Positions 7,530 to 12,676 of a stretch of DNA of 12,676 nt are shown in pieces. Below the pieces are notes generated by a model. It searched no databases, was not told the DNA's origin, and saw only the letters and a program-made list of their open reading frames with translations. Positions within the stretch are counted from its first letter, which is position 1. The number at the start of each line of letters is the position of its first letter. This DNA comes from Sphingomonadaceae bacterium. GTDB taxonomy: Bacteria; Pseudomonadota; Alphaproteobacteria; Sphingomonadales; Sphingomonadaceae. The stretch lies in NCBI GenBank assembly GCA_947442095.1, contig CANEVG010000058.1:1-12676 (forward strand), written 5' to 3'. The position numbers and the translations under genes are program-made.

Positions 7530-8111
7530 TCAGTGGGGGTTTTCGGAGCGCGCCTTGTCAGCACTTTGGCGCTTGCGCCGTGATCTAGGCGCACTTGCAG
7601 CGGTTGCGTCAAACATGGCCTCGAGCGCAACATCTGCGCGCTTGAGTGCTGCGCGGACCCGGTCCAGATCATCCTCTCCGATGGCCGAGACCAGTTGCGT
7701 CACGACTGTCCGACTGAGCTGGTTTGATCGCTGCGCGACATCGAGGCCGCGCTCGGTCAGGCGGGCAACGACGATGCGTGAATCATCAGCGCCAACCGTC
7801 CGGGTCAGATAGCCGAGACCCTCAAGCCGCTTGAGCTGGTGCGAGATCGTTGACTGCGGCAAGGCCATGATCTTAACAATTTCTCCCGCCGTCATAGTTT
7901 CGCGTTCGAGCAGCGCCACCATCATGCGCGATGTGACCAGATCAAGGCCCCATTCCTGAAACCACGGATTGCAGATGCGCGCCATGTGCTCGCCGATGCG
8001 ATGGATCATGAACGACACGCGATCGACCAGCATCGGCAAGGTTGCCTGCTGATTGTCCGGGTTATGCGGGAGTGGTGAGAGGTTCGGTTTGAGAGTTTTG
8101 GTCATCGTCAT
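7530..8111 (-). CDS. MarR-family transcriptional regulator
   Basis: This is a 193-residue winged-helix repressor or activator. The core runs from about residue 27 to 165. The helix-turn-helix is about 73-104 (MTAGEIVKIMALPQSTISHQ, then LKRLEGLGYLTR), and the wing DDSRIVVARLTERG follows at 109-122. Such proteins bind palindromic operators as dimers and are usually released by aromatic ligands. The start is uncertain. ATG 8111 overlaps the end of the MFS gene by 50 bases and has a weak ribosome site. ATG 8105 is close by. ATG 8033 would avoid the overlap and leave 167 residues but has no better site. The C-terminal tail is basic (PRSRRKRQSADKARSE) and may add DNA contact. It is probably cotranscribed with the MFS gene and may control the receptor, hydroxylase and nearby operons. 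Confidence 0.9.
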   Translation of the reverse strand: MTMTKTLKPNLSPLPHNPDNQQATLPMLVDRVSFMIHRIGEHMARICNPWFQEWGLDLVTSRMMVALLERETMTAGEIVKIMALPQSTISHQLKRLEGLGYLTRTVGADDSRIVVARLTERGLDVAQRSNQLSRTVVTQLVSAIGEDDLDRVRAALKRADVALEAMFDATAASAPRSRRKRQSADKARSENPH

Positions 8112-9324
8112 GTCCGCTAGGATAGCTCCCCAGCAGGGGCAATAACACGGCTGCAGCAACGAAGAGTAGCGCCGATGTCTGGAAACTTGCCTGATACGAG
8201 CCCGTGCGGTCACGGATCAGTGAGAACAGGGCCGGGGCGAGTGCGCTACCCGTGGCAAGTCCGGCGTAAAGCAAAGCATAGATCCTGGCGAAGTGCGCGA
8301 GGCCGAAATAGCGCGCGGTCAGGAAGGCCAGCAGATCAAGCTCCGCGCCCGCCGCAAGGCCGAGTGTCATGCAGCACGCTGCCAGCACGGCGATTTGGGA
8401 CGTGCCCGCCAGCACTATGCAGGCCGCCGCAGGCAGCAGCAGGATTGCGCAAGCGACGCCGGGTGCCCAGATCCGGTCGATCACGATCCCAACCAAAATG
8501 CGCCCCGGCACCATCGCCAAGCCCACCGTTCCGGCGAGCGCGGCGGCGGTAGCAGGCGGAAGTCCGCGATCGGTGAACGCGGGCACCAGGCCCGCCAAGA
8601 CGCCGGACACCGCGAGGTAGCTGCAAAGAACCGATGCCGCGAGGACCCAGAACCGGTATCCGCGAAGGGCTGCGCGAACGCTTATGTTGATGGCCTTGCT
8701 ATCTGTGCGCGTCCCTTCAACTGCTCGGACGGCAGGCTTTGGCTTCAGCCAGAGCATGGCAACCGGCAGCGATATCAGGACCGGCAGCAAGCCAACCAAA
8801 GCTAGCGCGCGCTGCCATCCGAACCGTTCGATCAGCACCGTCACCACGAACGGAAGGGCGATGGCCGAAAGCGCCGTGCCCACTAGCGCGAGGCCCAGCG
8901 CGGTCCCTCGGGCCTTGTCGAAGCTGGCGGTCACGACCTTGGACCAAAGCACCGGATTTGTGCCTGCTCCCAGGATCGCGGCCAGCGCGAAGCCGGCATA
9001 GAAAGTCCAGATCGATTGCGCCGATCCGGCGATTGCCATGCCTAGCGCAACGCCGAGGAAGCCTGGCAATGCGACAGCGCGGACGCCGAAGCGGTCGATC
9101 ATCCAGCCAGTAACCGGCGCGGTCAGCGCGCCGATCCCCGAGCTGAAGGCAATGGCAAACTGGATGTCGGCGCGCGCCCAGCCGGTAGCCAGCGCTACCG
9201 GCTTGGTGATCGCGCCGATGGTATAATAGGGAACGGCGATCGCGCTGCCGGCAATGCCGAGCGAGCAAGCGGCGAGCAGCCGCCATCCGGTCTTCAGTTC
9301 GGCAAGGCTGCCTGTTGCGCTCAA
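8062..9324 (-). CDS. MFS transporter, monocarboxylate-porter-like
   Basis: This is a 420-residue inner-membrane protein with about 12 hydrophobic helices in two halves. The loop after helix 2 has the MFS motif-A form (GWMIDRFGVRA). Other family features are ARGTALGLALVGTALSAI in helix 5 and a central loop (about 200-225) rich in charged residues. The overall pattern resembles the MCT/oxalate-formate type that moves small organic acids, so a carboxylated aromatic or a pathway intermediate is a plausible cargo. The start codon is TTG: the next in-frame stop lies only 57 bases upstream and no ATG or GTG lies between, so TTG 9324 is the only sensible choice. The ribosome site is weak (GGA). The gene precedes and overlaps the MarR gene. 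It diverges from the hydrolase operon that begins at 9589. Confidence 0.9.
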   Translation of the reverse strand: MSATGSLAELKTGWRLLAACSLGIAGSAIAVPYYTIGAITKPVALATGWARADIQFAIAFSSGIGALTAPVTGWMIDRFGVRAVALPGFLGVALGMAIAGSAQSIWTFYAGFALAAILGAGTNPVLWSKVVTASFDKARGTALGLALVGTALSAIALPFVVTVLIERFGWQRALALVGLLPVLISLPVAMLWLKPKPAVRAVEGTRTDSKAINISVRAALRGYRFWVLAASVLCSYLAVSGVLAGLVPAFTDRGLPPATAAALAGTVGLAMVPGRILVGIVIDRIWAPGVACAILLLPAAACIVLAGTSQIAVLAACCMTLGLAAGAELDLLAFLTARYFGLAHFARIYALLYAGLATGSALAPALFSLIRDRTGSYQASFQTSALLFVAAAVLLPLLGSYPSGHDDDQNSQTEPLTTPA

Positions 9325-9588
9325 AGAGCTTGTCCGACTGTTGTGATCGTCACCGCGCCAAGCCCTTCTAAAGCAATGTCATACTGGCAGCCCAGGTACA
9401 TCGGCAGCGGGCAGCACATGGCCAATCTCGTTCAGGAACTTGTCTTCGAGGCGCGAGGTGATCAGCCTCTCCAGCTCGATTTGTGATCCGGCTTCGCAGA
9501 TGGTGTTGCTGGTGCTTGCATGGCGGGCTGTTCCTCCCGGGGACCTGTTCTTTATATTTATTTCGATACTTCACAAAGCTGGAGCGTC
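9325..9588. promoter_or_regulatory. Divergent intergenic region with possible gene remnant
   Basis: These 264 bases lie between the MFS gene (minus) and the LEH-fold gene (plus), so they should hold promoters in both directions. On the plus strand TATATT (9553-9558) is the best -10, with a poor -35 (TTCCTC, 9531-9536). Just after it TTCGATA (9562-9568) repeats half of the palindromic unit at the receptor promoter. On the minus strand a frame ending at 9379 reads like protein (IELERLITSRLEDKFLNEIG) without a start, and the next frame continues protein-like to the TGA at about 9323. This may be the frameshifted 3' end of a lost gene. I do not recognise the family. Confidence 0.4.
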
Positions 9589-10020
9589 ATGTCAAGTGTT
9601 CGGCTGGATTGCAAGATGGGCGAGAAAAGGGCCATGCCATTGTCGGAAGACGAAAAATCCTCGCCCATGGCGACGGTTTTGTCGTTTTGCGGCGCGTGGG
9701 CCGGCCCTGACATGGACCGGGTGATCAGCCATCTTGGCGAAGATATCGTTTATCACAACATTCCTATGGCGGAATTGTCGGGCCTCGCTGCGGTCGAGCG
9801 CTATTTACGCGCGGCAGGTCCTTTCGAGCACTGCGTCTGGGAGGTACGCGCCGTTGCCGCAAACGGTGAGCAAGTCCTTACCGAACGGATCGACCGCATG
9901 ACCGTGCGGCGGCGGATGGTGACTTTGCCGGTGATGGGTACGTTCCGGGTGCGCGGCGGGCTCATCCGCGAATGGCGCGATTACTTCGATCTGGCGAGCT
10001 ATCTTGCGCAACTGGCGTGA
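9589..10020 (+). CDS. Limonene-1,2-epoxide-hydrolase / SnoaL-fold protein
   Basis: This is a small alpha+beta-barrel protein of the NTF2-like superfamily, closest in motif to limonene-1,2-epoxide hydrolase, which adds water to an epoxide without a covalent intermediate. The expected active-site pattern is complete: Tyr and Asn in VYHNIPM, Arg and Asp in TERIDRM, and a final Asp in WRDYFDL. The spacing fits the family. This favours an active hydrolase or hydratase rather than a binding protein. The substrate is unknown; an epoxide or activated ring intermediate is inferred. The start is uncertain. ATG 9589 has GGAG four bases upstream and follows an AT-rich promoter-like stretch, giving 143 residues. 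ATG 9634 (128 residues) fits the family length better. The first 15-25 residues do not look conserved. It is the first gene of a three-gene operon. Confidence 0.82.
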   Translation: MSSVRLDCKMGEKRAMPLSEDEKSSPMATVLSFCGAWAGPDMDRVISHLGEDIVYHNIPMAELSGLAAVERYLRAAGPFEHCVWEVRAVAANGEQVLTERIDRMTVRRRMVTLPVMGTFRVRGGLIREWRDYFDLASYLAQLA

Positions 10021-10032
10021 AGCATATTGATG

Positions 10033-10040
10033 AAAGGGAG
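10033..10040 (+). promoter_or_regulatory. Shine-Dalgarno AAGGGAGG fixing a GTG start
   Basis: A near-ideal ribosome binding site lies seven bases before the GTG at 10048. It decides the start of the SDR gene over the in-frame TTG (10027) and ATG (10030), which lie upstream of or abut this site and have no ribosome site of their own. Confidence 0.75.
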
Positions 10041-10047
10041 GCGCGCT

Positions 10048-10809
10048 GTGAAACTGGGACTTGAGGGAAAGACTGTGTTGGTGAGCGCCGGAAGCCAGGG
10101 CATCGGCCTCGCCGCGGCGCGGGGGTTCCATGCCGAAGGCGCGCAGGTCGCGATCTGTGGGCGTGACCAGTCCCGGCTCGATGCGGCCAGTGCGCTCATG
10201 CCTGGCTCTCTGGCCATCGCGGCCGACGTGACCAATGCTGATGATATCGCACGGGTATGCAACGATGTGGCGACCCGGCTCGGACCCGTGGATATTCTGG
10301 TCAACAACGCCGGCGGCCCGCCGCCCGGGCTGTTTCAGGATTTGGCGGATCAAGACTGGCAGGATGCGGTCAATCTGACCTTGATGTCGGTCGTGCGGAT
10401 GACCCGCGCGGTGCTGCCTGCGATGCAGGCGCAGCACTGGGGGCGGATCATCAATATCTCCTCGTTCGGCGTCAAGCAGCCTGTCCCGCGCCTCACGCTC
10501 TCCAACAGCGTTCGCATGGCGGTGCTCGGCTGGGCCAAGACGCTTTCGGAGCAGGTCGCAGCCGACAATGTGCTGGTCAATACAGTTTGCCCGGGATGGA
10601 CCGAAACTGGTCGGATTGCCGGGCTGCTTGGCCGCCGCGATGCGCCCAATCCGGCCCGCGATGCCATTCTGGCCGATATTCCGCTCGGCCGTTTTGCCGC
10701 AGCGGATGAAATCGCCAACATGATCGTGTTTCTGGGGTCCGCGGCAGCCAGCTATGTCACGGGGACCGCAATTGCCGTCGATGGCGGTGCAAACAGGGGG
10801 TATGCCTGA
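10048..10809 (+). CDS. Atypical short-chain dehydrogenase/reductase lacking the Tyr-Lys pair
   Basis: This is a 253-residue Rossmann-fold SDR starting with GTG. The nucleotide site is SAGSQGIG (13-20), a variant of TGxxxGIG. NNAG (86-89) and the ISS Ser139 are normal. The canonical Tyr should fall 13 residues after Ser139, yet position 152 is Ser, and the Lys four residues later is Arg156 (SNSVR). The rest (CPGWTETGR, YVTGTAIAVDGG) is normal. Related SDRs with a LSNxxR motif are known and are commonly called 3-oxoacyl-ACP-reductase-like, but their chemistry is poorly defined. It may use a different proton donor or have a non-redox role. The gene follows the LEH-fold gene by 27 bp, and the amidohydrolase begins 1 bp after its stop, so the three are probably made and used together. 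Which alcohol or ketone it acts on, if any, is unknown. Confidence 0.9.
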   Translation: MKLGLEGKTVLVSAGSQGIGLAAARGFHAEGAQVAICGRDQSRLDAASALMPGSLAIAADVTNADDIARVCNDVATRLGPVDILVNNAGGPPPGLFQDLADQDWQDAVNLTLMSVVRMTRAVLPAMQAQHWGRIINISSFGVKQPVPRLTLSNSVRMAVLGWAKTLSEQVAADNVLVNTVCPGWTETGRIAGLLGRRDAPNPARDAILADIPLGRFAAADEIANMIVFLGSAAASYVTGTAIAVDGGANRGYA

Positions 10810-10810
10810 C

Positions 10811-11803
10811 ATGAGCCTGGCCGACGCACGCGTCATCGATATTCACGCCCATGCCGTGCTGGAGGAAACCTTTGGCGGGGCTGGGGCTTTCGGGCCGGAA
10901 CTTTACGCGGAGGCCGATGGAGTTCCGGTGTTTCGCATCGGGGACTATCGCCTACGCGGGGTGCGGTATCGCGGCAGCCCGTTCATGGATCCGGCCCTGC
11001 GCATCGCCGCGATGGACCGGATCGGTATCGACTGGCAGTTGCTCTCGCCCAATCCGCTCACCTATTTCCATTACATTCCTGCCGACGAGGCGATCCGTTT
11101 CTGCCGTGTCCATAATGATGCGCTGGCGGCTGTCGTGGCGCAGTTTCCGGATCGGCTCGGTGCCGCCGCTGCGCTGCCGATGCAGGATGTGGGCGCAGCT
11201 ATCGCAGAGCTGCGCCGTACGGTGCGCGAGCTTGGGTTTCGCGCCGCCTATATTGGCGCGGACATGCCCCATGGGCTCTCTGATGCAGTGATGGATTCGT
11301 TTTATGACGCTGTGAGCGCGTTGGACGTGCCCTTGTTCATCCACCCGGCCTCGGCGGGTATTGACGGACCGTCCGGTCCGGCCTCTCTCGGCCTGTTCGA
11401 GCTCGACATCACGGTCGGCTTCGCGATGCAGGAAACGGTTGCGCTCGCCACCCTGCTGTTCGGTGGGGTGCTGCACCGCCATCCTGCCCTCGACATCTGC
11501 ATCAGCCACGGCGGGGGCGCGATCAGCTTGCTGTGGGGGCGTCTGCGCCACGCTGCGCACAAACGCGCTTGGGTGCCGGAGCATCTGCGGCCCGAGGGCC
11601 GGTTCGAAGAAGCCTTGCAGCGCATCTGGTACGACATCCATATGCACGAGGATCAGTCGCTCGATCTGCTCATCGCGCGGGTCGGTCAGGAACGGCTCGT
11701 CTATGGCACCAACTTTGCCGGTTGGGATGCCCCGCAGAGCCTCGATACCCACGGCATGGAGCCATTGCTGGCGGACAATGCGCGGCGGCTGCTGCGCAGC
11801 TAA
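10811..11803 (+). CDS. Amidohydrolase-2 family protein (ACMSD-like), possible decarboxylase
   Basis: This is a 330-residue TIM-barrel protein of the family that includes aminocarboxymuconate-semialdehyde decarboxylase, gamma-resorcylate decarboxylase and 5-carboxyvanillate decarboxylase. Visible motifs are DIHAHAV (H12, H14), LFIHPAS (H178) and ISHGGGA (H233), matching three metal ligands and the catalytic His of ACMSD. The fourth ligand, Asp in the usual GTDYP motif, is Asn301 here (YGTNFAGWD). Length and closing ADNARRLL are typical. A non-oxidative decarboxylase or a C-C/C-N hydrolase acting late in a ring-cleavage route is the likely role, though the Asn may alter metal choice or activity. 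The start ATG lies one base after the SDR stop, with AGGGGG upstream. An open frame reaching to 10754 overlaps the SDR and was not used. The stop codon overlaps that of the minus-strand SDR. Confidence 0.9.
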   Translation: MSLADARVIDIHAHAVLEETFGGAGAFGPELYAEADGVPVFRIGDYRLRGVRYRGSPFMDPALRIAAMDRIGIDWQLLSPNPLTYFHYIPADEAIRFCRVHNDALAAVVAQFPDRLGAAAALPMQDVGAAIAELRRTVRELGFRAAYIGADMPHGLSDAVMDSFYDAVSALDVPLFIHPASAGIDGPSGPASLGLFELDITVGFAMQETVALATLLFGGVLHRHPALDICISHGGGAISLLWGRLRHAAHKRAWVPEHLRPEGRFEEALQRIWYDIHMHEDQSLDLLIARVGQERLVYGTNFAGWDAPQSLDTHGMEPLLADNARRLLRS

Positions 11804-12555
11804 CCCCGCGTCAGGCCAAGGCCAAGGCCGCCGTCGACATCGAGAATTGTGCCGGTAACCCAAGGCGCGGTGATGAGGTATTCGGCGGCCTTGGCTACGT
11901 CGATGCCTTGGCCAATGTGATCGATCGCCTGCAGTGGCAGCATAGCGGTCAGTCGCTCGCGTGCCTCCGCTTCTGTCAAGAGGCCTGCGCGCACGTTGAT
12001 TTCGGTGAGCACGCCGCCGGGGACGATGCAGTTGACCCGGATCGACCGATCGCCGAGTTCGGCGGCAAGGACTTGCGTCAAGGTCTGTACCGCCGCCTTG
12101 GTGGCAGCATAGGGTGATGCGCCGGGAAAGGCCCGCCGCGTGTGGCTCGATCCGAAGAACAGGATCGACCCGCGGGTTTCTGCCAGATGCGGCACGGCAA
12201 GGCCCGCAAGCAACATTGCGCTGACGACATTTGAATGGAAGACCCCAAGCAGTTGGGCTTCGTCGAGTTCTGTCAGCGCCCCTCGATACATATTGCCGGC
12301 ATTGTTGATAAGCACATCAAGCTTGCCGCCATGGGACAGGGCTGCCGCGATCATCGCCTCGCGGTCAGCCGCCACGGTTACGTCGCCGGTCACCGTCGCA
12401 CAGCCGATATCGGCCGCCACCGCGCGGATCCTGCCTGCGCGCCTGCCGCTGATGATGACGCGGGCACCTTGCGCCACGAAATACCGCGCCATTGCTTCGC
12501 CAAGCCCGGAACCACCGCCTGTAATGAGAATACTTTTGCCCGCAATATCAGCCAT
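11800..12555 (-). CDS. Short-chain dehydrogenase/reductase, canonical
   Basis: This 251-residue SDR has every key residue in place: TGGGSGLG at 12-19 for NAD(P), NNAG at 84-87, Asn109, Ser137 in FFGSS, and Tyr149/Lys153 in YAATK. VPGGVLTE and VTGTILDVDGG complete the C-terminal half. It oxidises an alcohol or reduces a ketone; its substrate is unknown. Arg38-Arg39 after the second strand (SGRR) may favour NADP(H), which is inference. The ribosome site GGAAGG lies eight bases before the ATG. The gene follows an upstream minus-strand frame by 30 bases and may form an operon with it. Its stop (TAG) overlaps the stop (TAA) of the amidohydrolase on the other strand by four bases, so transcripts from the two sides must overlap. 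It differs from the atypical SDR at 10048-10809, so the two are unlikely to be redundant copies. Confidence 0.94.
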   Translation of the reverse strand: MADIAGKSILITGGGSGLGEAMARYFVAQGARVIISGRRAGRIRAVAADIGCATVTGDVTVAADREAMIAAALSHGGKLDVLINNAGNMYRGALTELDEAQLLGVFHSNVVSAMLLAGLAVPHLAETRGSILFFGSSHTRRAFPGASPYAATKAAVQTLTQVLAAELGDRSIRVNCIVPGGVLTEINVRAGLLTEAEARERLTAMLPLQAIDHIGQGIDVAKAAEYLITAPWVTGTILDVDGGLGLGLTRG

Positions 12556-12585
12556 GCAATCTACCTTCCGCTTGGTAAGTGGGCC

Positions 12586-12676
12586 TTAGCCGGCGGCGTC
12601 CCCATGCAGCCATTCGAGCAATCCAGCCAGGATCGCGGCATGCGCTGGATGTTGCAGCGAGGCCCCATCATGCCCC
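12586..12676 (-). CDS. 3' end of a minus-strand gene, perhaps alpha/beta hydrolase (partial)
   Basis: The last 29 codons of a frame entering from the window edge end with TAA at 12586-12588. They read GHDGASLQHP, then AHAAILAGLLEWLHGD. The form, a Gly-His near the C-terminus followed by a helix ending in LLEWL, is what the end of many alpha/beta hydrolases looks like, with the His as part of the catalytic triad. Such a short piece cannot prove the family. The gene lies 30 bases upstream of the SDR on the same strand, so both may share a transcript. Confidence 0.4.
   Translation of the reverse strand, partial: GHDGASLQHPAHAAILAGLLEWLHGDAAG

Noticed and set aside
9805..10836. Minus-strand open frame of 343 codons opposite the LEH-fold and SDR genes
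   Set aside because: It spans two well-supported plus-strand genes and reads as low-complexity His/Arg/Pro-rich sequence.

Overview
The window looks like a catabolic accessory region from an alphaproteobacterium, most likely a sphingomonad. The grounds are a high-GC sequence, a TonB-dependent receptor of the type these bacteria expand for uptake of aromatic compounds, and a mixture of SDR, amidohydrolase-2, epoxide-hydrolase-fold and molybdenum-hydroxylase genes. The taxonomy is inferred from gene content only. No RNA gene, CRISPR array, insertion sequence or origin was seen.

Layout. Positions 1-522 hold no confident gene. Positions 523-562 carry a two-copy, 20-bp-periodic palindromic element around a perfect TATAAT. 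It precedes a TonB-dependent receptor (650-3016, +). A 240-bp gap with a perfect 11-bp hairpin follows. Next comes a tightly packed molybdenum hydroxylase operon of the xanthine dehydrogenase/CO dehydrogenase family: small Fe-S subunit (3258-3731), large Mo subunit (3728-6094), FAD subunit (6094-6891) and a CoxG-like protein with a C-terminal membrane anchor (6923-7510). Convergent to it, on the minus strand, are an MFS transporter (8062-9324) and a MarR regulator that overlaps its end (7530-8111). A 264-bp divergent region leads to a second plus-strand operon: SnoaL/limonene-epoxide-hydrolase-fold protein (9589-10020), an SDR without the canonical Tyr/Lys pair (10048-10809) and an ACMSD-type amidohydrolase in which the usual metal-ligand Asp is Asn (10811-11803). 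This last gene overlaps tail to tail with a canonical SDR on the minus strand (11800-12555). Upstream of that SDR is the 3' end of a further minus-strand gene, perhaps an alpha/beta hydrolase (12586-12676, cut by the window edge).

How the genes may work together (inference). The receptor and the MFS protein would move a small aromatic or N-heterocyclic substrate across the outer and inner membranes. The Mo hydroxylase would insert a water-derived hydroxyl group, with CoxG linking it to the membrane. The LEH-fold protein, SDRs and amidohydrolase would carry out later hydration, redox and C-C cleavage or decarboxylation steps. The MarR protein is the obvious candidate sensor. The active-site loop of the large subunit (AYRGAGR) argues against CO as the substrate. 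The actual substrate cannot be read from the sequence. The most distinctive points are two adjacent enzymes with altered catalytic residues and the paired palindromes at the receptor promoter.
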